Origin: an uncultured Caulobacterales bacterium
GTDB taxonomy: Bacteria > Pseudomonadota > Alphaproteobacteria > Caulobacterales > Caulobacteraceae
NCBI GenBank assembly: GCA_903903715.1
Contig: CAIUZX010000078.1
Location: 1 to 35,179 of the forward strand
Reading direction: 5' to 3'
Length of the DNA stretch: 35,179 nt
The notes beneath the pieces were generated by a model. That model ran no database searches. It was given only the letters and a program-made list of their open reading frames with translations, and was not told where the DNA came from. Shown in pieces: positions 9,152-17,704 of this stretch. How positions within the stretch are numbered: position 1 is the stretch's first letter; each line of letters starts with the position of its first letter. Position numbers and translations under genes: made by a program.

Positions 9152-9727
9152 ATGCCGTTTGTTCACATGATCCGCCATGGCAAGCCGGCCAGCACGTGGG
9201 GCGATTCCGTCGCGGACCCCGATCCGGGCCTGGACGCGGAGGGGAGGGCGCAAGCCGAGGCGGCCGCGGCGGCGTTGCTGGCGCTTTCCCCCTCTGAGCG
9301 TCCGGTCCGCGTGCTGAGTTCGCCGCTTCGCCGATGCCGCGAGACCGCCCAGCCTCTGGCGGACGCTCTGGGCGTGCCGGTCGAGATTGAGCCTGCCGTC
9401 GCTGAAATCCCCACGCCTTCGGTGCTGGCGAACGCAGAGCGCGGCGACTGGCTGCGTCGGTCCTTCCAGGGGCGGTGGGATGAGATCGTGGGGGATCTTG
9501 ACTATGCGGAGTGGGCGAGGGGCGTCGCCCGCGCCGTTGTCGCAAAGCCAGGCGCCGCGGTGTTCAGCCACTTCGTGGCGATCAACGCCGCCGTATCGGT
9601 CGCCAAGGGCGATCCCCGCGTTCGCCAGTTCGAACCGGCGCACACAGCGATCTCGAAATTTGAAATTGACGGGGAGCGGCTCTCTCTGGTCGAGGCGGGA
9701 CGCTCCAGCGAAACACAGGTCCTGTAG
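9152..9727 (+). CDS. Histidine phosphatase (phosphoglycerate mutase-like) family protein
   Basis: This 191-residue protein of the histidine phosphatase superfamily carries the RHG motif as MIRHGKP (catalytic His9). It also has the second arginine region SSPLRRCRETA, and a distal His in VFSHFVAINA that stands where the family usually has SHG. These enzymes form a phospho-histidine intermediate; substrates range from sugar phosphates to phosphoproteins, and none can be assigned here. I use the ATG at 9152: the AGAGGG at 9134-9139 directly abuts the other ATG at 9140, but sits at a proper distance from 9152. It is followed after 13 bases by the nnr gene, so the two are probably co-transcribed. 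A metabolite-repair role is a guess from that linkage. Confidence 0.85.
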   Translation: MPFVHMIRHGKPASTWGDSVADPDPGLDAEGRAQAEAAAAALLALSPSERPVRVLSSPLRRCRETAQPLADALGVPVEIEPAVAEIPTPSVLANAERGDWLRRSFQGRWDEIVGDLDYAEWARGVARAVVAKPGAAVFSHFVAINAAVSVAKGDPRVRQFEPAHTAISKFEIDGERLSLVEAGRSSETQVL

Positions 9728-9740
9728 GAAGGCCGAAGGC

Positions 9741-11207
9741 ATGACCGATTACCCGCCCGATTCCGCCATCTGGTCGATCAAGGCGCTGGCCGCCGCGGAC
9801 GCCGAGGTGATCGCCTCGGGGGTGTCAGGCCTTGAGTTGATGCGCCGCGCGGGCGGGGCTGTTGCCGACGTCATCCGGGCGCGCTGGACGGCGCGGCCAA
9901 TCGTCGTTCTGTGCGGTCCCGGAAACAACGGCGGAGACGGATTTGTCGTCGCCGCGGCGCTGGCGAAGGCGGGCTGGCCCGTCACAACCGTCGAGCTGGT
10001 TCCTCGCGACGCGCTCAAAGGGGATGCCGCGGCGGCGGCTGCGGAGTGGGCCGGGCCCGTCGCGCCTTGGTCCGCTGAGTCTCTGGCCGGCGCGGAGCTT
10101 GTGGTGGATGCCGTGTTCGGGGCGGGACTCACGCGGCCGCTGGAGGGTCGCGTGCGGGATGTCCTGATGAGCGTTAGGGCTCCTCTGATCGCGGTGGATC
10201 TTCCATCTGGACTGAACGGCGACACGGGACAGCCCCTGGGCGCGACGCCGCGCGCCGCTGTCACTGTCGCCTTTCATCGCAAGAAGCTCGCGCATGTCCT
10301 TGAACCCGGGAAGGGATTCTGCGGTGAGGTCATTGTTGAAGACATTGGTCTGCCGGCCAGATCGTCCCTCGCGGGGGACTGGGTGGAAAACCGAACGCAG
10401 GACTGGCTCAAACGTTTTCCCTGGCCTGACGTTGCTGCGCACAAGGGCGAGCGCGGGCGGCTGGTGGTCGTATCGGGTCCGGCGCATTCAACGGGCGCCG
10501 CGCGATTGTCCGCCATGGCGGGACTTCGGATCGGCGCAGGGCTCGTCACCGTCGCGTCTCCGACCGATGCGATGAGGGTCAACGCCAGCCATCTCACCGC
10601 CATCCTGCTTCAGTCCTTCGAAAATGAGGAGGAACTGCTGCCCGTGGTGGAGCGCGTGGACGCCGTCGTGATCGGTCCTGCTGCCGGGGTGACCGAGGAG
10701 ACGCGGCTGAACGTGCTCGCCTGCGGACAGACGGGCGCTGCCATGGTGGTCGACGCCGACGCCTTGACCATCTTCCGGGACGATCCAGGCGAACTGTTTT
10801 CCGCCCTGGACCGCGACGATGTCCTGACCCCGCATCCGGGTGAGTTCGAACGCCTGTTTCCTGGCCTGCTGAAGGGCAAGCCCACGCGTCTGGACGCAGC
10901 ACTGGAGGCTGCGGTCGCAGCGGGCTGTGTGGTCGTGCTGAAGGGCGCGGATACGGTTATCGCCAGCCCAGACGGGCGCGCTTCGATCAATACCAACGGT
11001 GCGCCCTGGCTCGCGACAGCCGGGTCCGGAGATGTGCTGGCGGGCTTCATCGGCGGCCTGATCGCCCAGGGCATGGACAGCTTTGACGCCGCCTGCGCCG
11101 GTGTCTGGATCCACGCCGAAGCCGGGCGCGCCTTTGGCCCCGGCCTGATCGCGGAGGACCTGCCGGGGCTGGCGCCGACGGTGTTAAGCCGGCTCTGGCG
11201 AGGCTAG
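9741..11207 (+). CDS. nnr: Bifunctional NAD(P)H-hydrate epimerase / ADP-dependent NAD(P)H-hydrate dehydratase
   Basis: The 488-residue protein repairs damaged (hydrated) NADH and NADPH. The N-terminal YjeF_N epimerase domain (about 1-210) has CGPGNNGGDGF (58-68) and VDLPSGLNGDTG. The C-terminal ribokinase-like dehydratase (about 220-488) has HKGERGRLVVVSG, TPHPGEFERLF, LKGADTVIASPDG and TAGSGDVLAGF, with the catalytic Asp431 in GSGD. Length and domain order match the YjeF/Nnr fusions of most bacteria. The ATG at 9741 follows AGGAAGG at 9726-9732. Longer open frame upstream overlaps the phosphatase and is not expected to be coding. Its TAG (11205-11207) abuts the stop of the convergent monooxygenase. 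Confidence 0.95.
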   Translation: MTDYPPDSAIWSIKALAAADAEVIASGVSGLELMRRAGGAVADVIRARWTARPIVVLCGPGNNGGDGFVVAAALAKAGWPVTTVELVPRDALKGDAAAAAAEWAGPVAPWSAESLAGAELVVDAVFGAGLTRPLEGRVRDVLMSVRAPLIAVDLPSGLNGDTGQPLGATPRAAVTVAFHRKKLAHVLEPGKGFCGEVIVEDIGLPARSSLAGDWVENRTQDWLKRFPWPDVAAHKGERGRLVVVSGPAHSTGAARLSAMAGLRIGAGLVTVASPTDAMRVNASHLTAILLQSFENEEELLPVVERVDAVVIGPAAGVTEETRLNVLACGQTGAAMVVDADALTIFRDDPGELFSALDRDDVLTPHPGEFERLFPGLLKGKPTRLDAALEAAVAAGCVVVLKGADTVIASPDGRASINTNGAPWLATAGSGDVLAGFIGGLIAQGMDSFDAACAGVWIHAEAGRAFGPGLIAEDLPGLAPTVLSRLWRG

Positions 11208-12758
11208 CTAGGCGGGGACGACTGGCTTGGCTGTCGCGGCCGCTGCCTTTGTCTCTCCGCCATAGACGAAGGCTGCGTCGTCGAGATCAATCTGTGGCAA
11301 CTCGTCCTTTTCACGCCAGTAGTCCTGGCTGTGCTGCCATTCGGGTTTGTCGCCACGCCTGGGCAGAAGGTGCATGCCCCGCATCAGATAGCCGGGATTG
11401 AAGTTCTCCGGATCGATCCAGCTCAGGAGCGGCATGTCGGCGTCTTCGTCTCGCAGCCGTGCTTCAACCCGTCTCACGCCCTTGCTCTTCATGTGATTGA
11501 GCAGGCGGCAGACAAAGTCGGCCACCAGATCAGAACGCAGGGTCCAGCTGGCCCGGAAGTAGCCGAAAACCCACACCATGTTGGGAATGCCGGTGAACAT
11601 CATGCCCCGGTAGGTGACCGTGTCGCCGAAGTTCAAGGGTTTGCCGTCGATCAGGAAGGCGATGTCGCCGAGAACATTGAGGTCAAAGCCCGTCGCGGTA
11701 ATGATGATGTCAGCGTCGATCGCCTTGCCCGATTTCAGGACAAGGCCGGTCTCGGTGAAGCGCTCGATCTCGTCGGTCTCGACCGTCACCTTGCCGGAGG
11801 CGATGCCCTGGAACAGGTCGCCATCCGGAACGAAGGCGATGCGCTGCCGCCAGGGCCGGTACTTCGGCGTGAAGTGCGGCGCGATGTCGTGGTCGGGGCC
11901 AAGGCAGGCCTTCACCCCCTCGAGCAACTCCTGACGCACCGCCTCCGGCTCCTCGAATGAGCGGCGGGTGAAAGCATCCTGATCAAACAGGATCTTGCGG
12001 CGAACAATTTCGTGGATCCAGGTCTCGTCGACCTTGAGCTCACGCAGGGTGTCCGCAAGCTCATTCTGGTTGCGGCCCGGAATGAAGTAGGTGGGCGAGC
12101 GCTGGACCACCGTCAGGTGCGCGCAGTCACCCGCGATGGCGGGAGCGACCGTCGCCGCTGTGGCGCCGGACCCGATCATGATGACCCGCTTGTTCTTGTA
12201 GTTGAGGTCTTCGGGCCAGGTCTGCGGATGGACGATGCGTCCCTTATAGGCCGACATGTTCGGCCATTCGGGGGTGTAGCCCTTCTCGTGACGATAATAA
12301 CCCTGGCACATCCACAGGAAGTTCGCCTTGAACAGGCGTCGCTCACCCGTGTCGGTGCGCTGGGCCTCGATGGTCCAGACGTTGTCCGTGCTGGACCAGG
12401 CGGCGTTCAAGATCTTGTGGCGGTAGCGGATGTGAGGGCGTAGTCCGTTATCCTCGATCACCTCCCCCATGTAGGTGAGGATCTCCTCGGCGGTGGCGAT
12501 GGGCGGTCCCACCCAGGGTTTGAAGCGGTAGCCGAAAGTATAAAGATCGCTGTCCGACCGCACCCCTGGATATTTGTGGGTGAGCCAAGTGCCGCCAAAG
12601 CTTTCCAGCGTTTCGAGCACCACAAAGCTTGTCCCGGGACACTGCTGCTGAAGGTGGTAGGCGCCCCCGATTCCGGAAATACCGGCGCCGACGATCAGCA
12701 CATCGAACGTTTCGGCCGCCGTCGAAGCCGACGAATGAAGTTCGCTTGCGTCGTCCAT
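11208..12758 (-). CDS. Flavin-containing monooxygenase, Baeyer-Villiger type
   Basis: The 516-residue protein has an FAD-binding GAGISGIGG (24-32), the paired GG-W of FGGTW (54-58), a second Rossmann GSGATA (196-201) for NADPH, and the fingerprint YKGRIVHPQTWP (171-182). The fingerprint matches FxGxxxHxxxWP of type I Baeyer-Villiger monooxygenases, with Tyr in the first position. ATGFDLNVL, near 360, is the second conserved ATG motif. Such enzymes insert oxygen into ketones or oxidise soft heteroatoms; EthA of mycobacteria is a similar type. The substrate is unknown. A strong Shine-Dalgarno (GGAGGA, 12772-12767) supports the ATG at 12758. No regulator or ketone pathway gene is adjacent. Confidence 0.9.
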   Translation of the reverse strand: MDDASELHSSASTAAETFDVLIVGAGISGIGGAYHLQQQCPGTSFVVLETLESFGGTWLTHKYPGVRSDSDLYTFGYRFKPWVGPPIATAEEILTYMGEVIEDNGLRPHIRYRHKILNAAWSSTDNVWTIEAQRTDTGERRLFKANFLWMCQGYYRHEKGYTPEWPNMSAYKGRIVHPQTWPEDLNYKNKRVIMIGSGATAATVAPAIAGDCAHLTVVQRSPTYFIPGRNQNELADTLRELKVDETWIHEIVRRKILFDQDAFTRRSFEEPEAVRQELLEGVKACLGPDHDIAPHFTPKYRPWRQRIAFVPDGDLFQGIASGKVTVETDEIERFTETGLVLKSGKAIDADIIITATGFDLNVLGDIAFLIDGKPLNFGDTVTYRGMMFTGIPNMVWVFGYFRASWTLRSDLVADFVCRLLNHMKSKGVRRVEARLRDEDADMPLLSWIDPENFNPGYLMRGMHLLPRRGDKPEWQHSQDYWREKDELPQIDLDDAAFVYGGETKAAAATAKPVVPA

Positions 12759-12907
12759 GGTCTCGTTCCTCCGGCAATTGTTTGTTCTTCAGAGTGTTTC
12801 CGGCATTTTGGGCGCCGTCGTTGCGGAGGATCAAGACGAATCGTCATGTCGGAGCGTCAGGCCTTGCCTTGACGCCGGACCTTGCCCTAAAGCCGTGTTC
12901 CTGGCTG

Positions 12908-12992
12908 GCGGATGTGGCGGAACTGGTAGACGCACTGGATTTAGGTTCCAGCGCCGTGAGGCGTGGAGGTTCGAGCCCTCTCATCCGCACCA
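12908..12992 (+). tRNA. tRNA-Leu (anticodon TAG)
   Basis: A full cloverleaf: acceptor arm GCGGATG pairs with CATCCGC, followed by the encoded CCA end. The D-arm contains AACTGGTAGACGC, the anticodon stem is CTGGA/TCCAG with loop TTTAGGT and anticodon TAG, and a long variable arm is present, as expected for class II tRNA-Leu. The T-arm is GGAGG-TTCGAGC-CCTCT. It reads CTA/CTG leucine codons. The gene stands alone between the monooxygenase and tig. Confidence 0.97.
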
Positions 12993-13050
12993 GACCGGCC
13001 CTTGTGACAAACACCGGCGATTGTTGTGCAATTCCCGCCGTTTGAAGCTC

Positions 13051-13077
13051 AGCGCGTCGATCAGGCGCGCGCTTTTT
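13051..13077 (+). terminator. Likely terminator downstream of tRNA-Leu
   Basis: AGCGCG (13051-13056) can pair with CGCGCT (13068-13073) across an 11-base loop, followed by TTTT to 13077. The stem is short but all GC apart from the last pair. It sits about 60 bases after the tRNA and before tig. Confidence 0.45.
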
Positions 13078-13241
13078 GGCTTTCGTCAGACGACGCGTCA
13101 TGACATAAGGGCCGCTTCGCCGCCTCGACCGGGCTTCAACTGGTCTGGCGGCGTCGTTGTTTTCATCGCTTGAACGCGAGGCGTGGACCTAAAGAGCGCG
13201 TGCGCTCTCTTCGCGCCGGCGACCGATTCGGAAAGTATGCC

Positions 13242-14609
13242 ATGTCGATTCAGATCGTTGAGAAGTCGGGCGAGGGCCTGAGCCGCGTGTTCGGAGTGAC
13301 CGTTCCGGCGGCCCTTCTGGCGGAACGGCTTGAGGCGAAGATCGCAGAGATCCAGCCGAAGATGCAGCTCAAGGGCTTTCGTCCGGGCAAGGTGCCGGCG
13401 ACCCATGTGCGCAAGATGTACGGCAAGGGTCTGATGCAGGAAGTGGTCGAGCAGGCCCTGCAGGAAACCCAGCAGAAGGCCATCGACGACGCCAAGATCC
13501 GCCCTGCTGCTTCCCCGGATGTCAACTTCTCGGGCGATCTCGAGCGCGTGCTCGCCGGCGGCGCCGATCTCGCCTTCGATCTTTCGGTTGAGCTGATGCC
13601 GGAATTCGAGCCGGTGGACCCGTCGACCCTGTCGCTCTCTCGCCCGGTCTATGATCCGAGCGACGAAGAGATAGACGGGCAACTGAAGGAAATCGCCGAG
13701 CAGAACCGCACCTTTGAAAAGAAGGGCGGCAAGGCGCCGAAGGCGGCTGACGGAGATCAGCTCGTCATCGACTTCCTGGGTCGCGTCGACGGCGAAGCCT
13801 TCGAAGGCGGTCAGGCGGATGACGTTGAACTGGTGATCGGGTCGGGCCGCTTCATTCCGGGCTTCGAAGAGCAGCTCAAGGGCGTGAAGGTCGGCGCGGA
13901 CGTGGTGGTCAAGGTGACCTTCCCGGCCGACTACGGCGCGGCGCACCTTGCCGGCAAGGACGCCGAGTTCGACGTGAAGGTGAAGGAAATCAAGGCCGGC
14001 AAGGATGCCGAGCTGAATGACGAATTCGCCAAGTCGCTGGGCCTCGAGGACCTCGCGTCCCTCCGTCAGGCCGTTAAGGACCAACTGACCCGTCAGTACG
14101 CCGGGGCGTCGCGTTTCAAGATGAAGCGGGCCTTGCTGGACGCGCTCGACGAGAAGCACAGCTTCGATCTGCCGCCGCGCATGGTGGCCAATGAGTTCCA
14201 GGTCATCTGGAATCAGGTTGAACAGGAGCGGACCGCCGGCCAGCTTTCCGAAGAGGACGCGGCCAAGCCCGAAGCCCAACTCCGTGGCGAATACCTAAAG
14301 ATCGCGGAGCGCCGCGTGCGCCTCGGTCTCGTCCTCGCCGAGATCGGTCGTCGCAACGACGTTGTCGTCACCGACGCCGAAATGAACCAGGCCCTGATCT
14401 CCGAAGCCCGCCGCTATCCGGGGCAGGAGCGCGAGGTCATCGAGTTCTATCGCCAGAACGCGCAGGCGGCCGCCCAACTCCGCGCGCCGGTCTATGAAGA
14501 GAAGGTCGTGGATCTGATCTTTGAGCGGGCCAAGGTCGAAGATCAGGCCGTGACGAAGGACGAGTTGTTCGCCGAAGATGATCTGCCAGCCGGTTACGAC
14601 GCGGCCTGA
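13242..14609 (+). CDS. tig: Trigger factor, ribosome-associated chaperone and prolyl isomerase
   Basis: The 455-residue protein has the N-terminal ribosome-binding domain with signature GFRPGKVP (45-52). The FKBP-type domain lies at about 165-250 (GDQLVIDFLGRVDGEAFEGG, then FIPGFEEQL), and the helical C-terminal chaperone domain follows. Trigger factor binds ribosomal protein L23 near the exit tunnel and shields nascent chains. The ATG at 13242 gives the standard start MSIQIVEKSGEGL and is preceded by GGAAAG. An earlier ATG at 13237 is out of frame. It leads the quality-control block that continues with clpP 126 bases downstream. Confidence 0.97.
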   Translation: MSIQIVEKSGEGLSRVFGVTVPAALLAERLEAKIAEIQPKMQLKGFRPGKVPATHVRKMYGKGLMQEVVEQALQETQQKAIDDAKIRPAASPDVNFSGDLERVLAGGADLAFDLSVELMPEFEPVDPSTLSLSRPVYDPSDEEIDGQLKEIAEQNRTFEKKGGKAPKAADGDQLVIDFLGRVDGEAFEGGQADDVELVIGSGRFIPGFEEQLKGVKVGADVVVKVTFPADYGAAHLAGKDAEFDVKVKEIKAGKDAELNDEFAKSLGLEDLASLRQAVKDQLTRQYAGASRFKMKRALLDALDEKHSFDLPPRMVANEFQVIWNQVEQERTAGQLSEEDAAKPEAQLRGEYLKIAERRVRLGLVLAEIGRRNDVVVTDAEMNQALISEARRYPGQEREVIEFYRQNAQAAAQLRAPVYEEKVVDLIFERAKVEDQAVTKDELFAEDDLPAGYDAA

Positions 14610-14735
14610 TCGCGCGGAACTGAGCGACAGAGGCTGCAGACGGCTTGCAACTCGCCTCGTGGAAGGCGATATCCTACGGTACGACGGACCGGGGCTTGGC
14701 CTTGAGTCTGGTAATTTGATCAGAAGAGGCCACGG

Positions 14736-15368
14736 ATGCGCGACCCGACAAGCGTGATGATGAACCTTGTTCCCATGGTGGTCGAGCAGACCAGCCGGGG
14801 AGAACGGGCCTTTGACATCTTCTCCCGCCTCCTGAAGGAGCGGATCATCTTCCTCACCGGACCGTTCGAGGACGGCATGGCGGCGCTCATCACGGCGCAG
14901 CTTCTGTTCCTCGAGAGCGAGAATCCGAAGAAGGAAATCTCGATGTACATCAACTCGCCCGGCGGCGTGGTGACGAGCGGCATGGCGATCTACGACACCA
15001 TGCAGTACATCCGCAGCCCCGTGACCACGCTCTGCGTCGGCATGGCGGCCTCGATGGGGTCGTTCATCCTGGCGGCCGGCGCGAAGGGACAGCGGATTGC
15101 TCTGCCCAACGCGCGGATCATGGTGCACCAGCCCTCCGGCGGCTTCCGCGGTCAGGCCTCGGACATCGAGCGCCACGCCGAAGACATCATCAAGACAAAG
15201 AAGCGGATGAACGAGCTCTACGCCAAGCATACCGGCCAGCCGCTGGAAGTGATTGAGCGCGCCCTCGACCGCGACAACTTCATGACGGCCGAAGAGGCCA
15301 AGGCCTTTGGTCTGGTAGACCACGTGTACGAAAGCCGCGACGGGAACGACCTGTCCGTTGCATCGTAA
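14736..15368 (+). CDS. clpP: ATP-dependent Clp protease proteolytic subunit
   Basis: This 210-residue serine protease subunit has the catalytic Ser106 in GMAASMGSF, His131 in MVHQPSGG and Asp180 in ALDRDNFM, all at family spacing. It assembles as a 14-mer chamber capped by ClpX, encoded 980 bases downstream. In Caulobacter ClpXP degrades CtrA and other cell-cycle regulators. AGAAGAGG (14722-14729) supports the start at 14736. The N-terminal 10-15 residues are probably a propeptide. The gene is followed by a hairpin and by cicA on the opposite strand. Confidence 0.98.
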   Translation: MRDPTSVMMNLVPMVVEQTSRGERAFDIFSRLLKERIIFLTGPFEDGMAALITAQLLFLESENPKKEISMYINSPGGVVTSGMAIYDTMQYIRSPVTTLCVGMAASMGSFILAAGAKGQRIALPNARIMVHQPSGGFRGQASDIERHAEDIIKTKKRMNELYAKHTGQPLEVIERALDRDNFMTAEEAKAFGLVDHVYESRDGNDLSVAS

Positions 15369-15382
15369 TCAAGGTGTCGCTC

Positions 15383-15404
15383 GCCGCCGGTTAACCCCGG
15401 CGGC
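15383..15404. terminator. Hairpin between convergent clpP and cicA
   Basis: A perfect 8-bp GC stem, GCCGCCGG (15383-15390) with CCGGCGGC (15397-15404), has loop TTAACC. It lies in the 53-base gap between the two stop codons. No T run follows on either strand, so a transcription-blocking or RNA-end role is plausible but not certain. Confidence 0.5.
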
Positions 15405-15421
15405 GGCGGCTTCTGCGGTGA

Positions 15422-16099
15422 TTACTTCTGAGGTCTGGCCGGGTCGGCGACAAACAGGCGCATATATTTTTCGTCCGCCAGTTCCATCATGTCCTTGTCG
15501 CCCGGGCTGTCGCCATAGGCGGCCTGAAGCCGGATGCCCTGGCCGAAGACGTCCTTCAGGCGACCGACCTTTTCCGGGCCGATGCAGTTCAGGCCGTCGA
15601 GCCCGCCCTGGATCCGATCATTGTGGTCGAACTTGAGCCGCGTGCCGATCAACACATCTGCGCCGAGGCCTCGGGCGAAAGGCGCGACGATGATCTCGGG
15701 AGAGGCGGTGACAATAGCCATCCGCGCGCCGTGCTGACGATGCCTGCGAAACACCTTCACGGCGTCCGGCCGCAGGAGCAGGGGCGCCGTCAGTTTGGCG
15801 AACTCGACAGCCTCTTCCTCGATCATGGCGCGGGGAACACCCTTGAGGAAGGTGCGCACGGCGGCGGCCTTCAGCTTGCCGGGATCGCGGTCTCTGGCCC
15901 AGCGCAATCCCGCAGGCGCCAGTCGCATCATTCCCACGCTGTAGCCGATCGCGCCTTCACGCCATTGCAAGAAAGCCTTGAAGCTGTCCTTGGTGGTCAA
16001 TGTTCCGTCGAAATCGAATGCAACGATAGGTCCGCCGCGCGTCACATTGGGCGCGGTTCTTTGGCCTTGAGCGTGCAGGTCGTCCAGTGAGGTCTCCAT
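15422..16099 (-). CDS. cicA: HAD-IB superfamily phosphohydrolase, CicA-like
   Basis: The 225-residue HAD hydrolase has motif I DFDGTLTTKDSF (nucleophile Asp and the following Asp), motif II Thr in IVTASPEI, a conserved Lys before motif III, and the motif III/IV region YGDSPGDKDMM. From memory, C. crescentus cicA encodes a HAD-family protein at the clpP-clpX locus whose dosage is critical for growth and shape. The position here, convergent to clpP and divergent from clpX, matches that gene. The substrate is not established from sequence; relatives include phosphoserine and lipid-phosphate phosphatases. The GGAG at 16112-16109 abuts a GTG at 16108 but is well spaced for ATG 16099, which I chose. 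Confidence 0.85.
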   Translation of the reverse strand: METSLDDLHAQGQRTAPNVTRGGPIVAFDFDGTLTTKDSFKAFLQWREGAIGYSVGMMRLAPAGLRWARDRDPGKLKAAAVRTFLKGVPRAMIEEEAVEFAKLTAPLLLRPDAVKVFRRHRQHGARMAIVTASPEIIVAPFARGLGADVLIGTRLKFDHNDRIQGGLDGLNCIGPEKVGRLKDVFGQGIRLQAAYGDSPGDKDMMELADEKYMRLFVADPARPQK

Positions 16100-16258
16100 C
16101 GGGTTCACTCCAAGCCTATCAGAGCGAGGAAAGCAAGGCGTCTCGCCTATGTATGCGCGGTTGCCCCTTGATCGTGAAGAAGGTCCTGTGCTCGAATGCA
16201 GTCTGGACGATCGTCAGCTTTCTGTAAGCCTTCCCGATGTAGTGTGAGTTCGGGAGGC

Positions 16259-16292
16259 TTCAGGCCTGAACGATGATTCCGCCGAAAGGCGG
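16259..16292. promoter_or_regulatory. Palindrome and GNRA-loop hairpin upstream of clpX
   Basis: The divergent cicA-clpX gap holds a perfect 12-base palindrome, TTCAGGCCTGAA (16259-16270). Nine bases later comes a small hairpin, CCGCC-GAAA-GGCGG (16279-16292), with a GNRA tetraloop. The palindrome could be an operator and the hairpin part of the clpX leader. Both are by-eye observations. Confidence 0.35.
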
Positions 16293-16348
16293 CGCATGTC
16301 GTCCGGTTCCCGCTCGCCGGGGACGGCCGACGAACAGTGAGATGACCT

Positions 16349-17608
16349 ATGACCAAAGCCGCCAGCGGCGACGCTAAATCAACCCTGTACTGCTCTTTCT
16401 GCGGAAAGAGCCAGCATGAGGTGCGCAAGCTGATCGCCGGACCCACCGTGTTCATCTGTGATGAATGCGTTGAGCTTTGCATGGACATCATTCGCGAAGA
16501 GCACAAGATTGCTTTCGTAAAGTCCAAGGACGGGGTTCCGACACCTCGCGAGATCCGGGATGTGCTTGATGATTACGTCATCGGCCAGGATCATGCGAAG
16601 AAAGTGCTGTCGGTGGCGGTGCACAACCACTACAAGCGCCTCAGCCACGCGCAGAAGAACAACGACGTCGAACTGGCCAAGTCGAACATCCTGCTGGTCG
16701 GTCCGACGGGCTCCGGCAAGACGCTGCTCGCCCAGACCCTCGCGCGAATCATCGACGTTCCTTTCACCATGGCGGACGCCACGACCCTGACCGAAGCGGG
16801 TTATGTCGGCGAAGACGTCGAAAATATCATCCTGAAGCTGCTGCAGGCCGCGGACTACAATGTCGAACGCGCCCAGCGCGGCATCGTCTACATCGACGAA
16901 GTCGACAAGATCAGCCGCAAGTCCGACAACCCCTCCATCACCCGCGACGTGTCGGGAGAGGGCGTTCAGCAGGCGCTGCTCAAGATCATGGAAGGCACCG
17001 TGGCGTCCGTGCCGCCCCAGGGCGGCCGCAAGCACCCGCAGCAGGAATTCCTGCAGGTCGACACGACGAACATCCTGTTCATCTGCGGCGGCGCCTTTGC
17101 GGGCCTGGAGAAGATCATCTCGGGACGCGGCAAGGGCTCGTCCATCGGCTTCGGCGCGACGGTGAAGGATCCGGAAGATCGCCGCACGGGCGAAGTGCTC
17201 CGCAATGTGGAGCCGGACGATCTGCTGCGCTTTGGGCTTATCCCCGAGTTCATCGGCCGTCTGCCGGTCATCGCAACCCTCGAGGACCTCGATGAGGTGG
17301 CGCTGGTGAAGATCCTGACGGAGCCCAAGAACGCCCTGGTCAAGCAGTACCAGCGCCTGTTCGAGATGGAATCTGTGGGCCTGACCTTCACCGACGACGC
17401 GCTTCACGCCATCGCCCGCAAGGCGATCCAGCGGAAGACCGGCGCCCGCGGCTTGCGCTCGATCATGGAGGGCATCCTGCTCGACACGATGTTCGAGCTG
17501 CCGACCTATCAGGGTGTTGAAGAGGTCGTGGTCAATGCCGAAGTGGTCGAGGGCCGGGCTCAGCCGTTGATGATCTACGCTGAGAAACGCGGCGGTCAGG
17601 CGTCCTGA
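16349..17608 (+). CDS. clpX: ATP-dependent Clp protease ATP-binding subunit ClpX
   Basis: The 419-residue AAA+ unfoldase has an N-terminal zinc-binding domain with Cys15, Cys18, Cys37 and Cys40. Other motifs are Walker A GPTGSGKT, pore loop GYVG, Walker B IVYIDEVDK, the ClpP-docking IGF loop (in SSIGFGATV), and sensor 2 in GARGLRSIMEG. The hexamer unfolds tagged substrates and feeds them to ClpP. The gene is separated from clpP by cicA on the other strand, so clpX needs its own promoter in the 249-base divergent gap. A hairpin 51 bases after the stop separates it from lon. Confidence 0.98.
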   Translation: MTKAASGDAKSTLYCSFCGKSQHEVRKLIAGPTVFICDECVELCMDIIREEHKIAFVKSKDGVPTPREIRDVLDDYVIGQDHAKKVLSVAVHNHYKRLSHAQKNNDVELAKSNILLVGPTGSGKTLLAQTLARIIDVPFTMADATTLTEAGYVGEDVENIILKLLQAADYNVERAQRGIVYIDEVDKISRKSDNPSITRDVSGEGVQQALLKIMEGTVASVPPQGGRKHPQQEFLQVDTTNILFICGGAFAGLEKIISGRGKGSSIGFGATVKDPEDRRTGEVLRNVEPDDLLRFGLIPEFIGRLPVIATLEDLDEVALVKILTEPKNALVKQYQRLFEMESVGLTFTDDALHAIARKAIQRKTGARGLRSIMEGILLDTMFELPTYQGVEEVVVNAEVVEGRAQPLMIYAEKRGGQAS

Positions 17609-17659
17609 CGCCGACCTTTTCCGTCGCGCCTGATTTCATTCACAGATTCGCATGCGCAG

Positions 17660-17685
17660 GGCGGGTTGGATATCTCCAATCCGCC
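17660..17685 (+). terminator. Terminator-like hairpin after clpX
   Basis: An 11-bp stem with one G-T pair (17660-17670 with 17675-17685) encloses a TATC loop. No T run follows on the plus strand, so it may be a weak or factor-assisted terminator, or an RNA 3'-end stabiliser. Confidence 0.5.
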
Positions 17686-17704
17686 TGTCGCTTACCTTGT
17701 GCGC

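Noticed and set aside
12864..12893. Promoter boxes for tRNA-Leu (TTGCCT or TTGACG with TAAAGC)
   Set aside because: Two competing alignments, with spacers of 18 and 13 bases; neither is good enough to call.
13160..13200. Heat-shock-like promoter (CTTGAA and CCTAAAGA) before tig
   Set aside because: The spacing and -10 match are poor, and no support besides chance similarity.
13098..14279. Long minus-strand frame opposite trigger factor
   Set aside because: It mirrors the codon pattern of tig, is rich in His, Arg and Gly, and has no recognisable domain; a shadow frame.
16379..17407. Long minus-strand frame opposite clpX
   Set aside because: Antisense to a conserved gene, no motif of its own.
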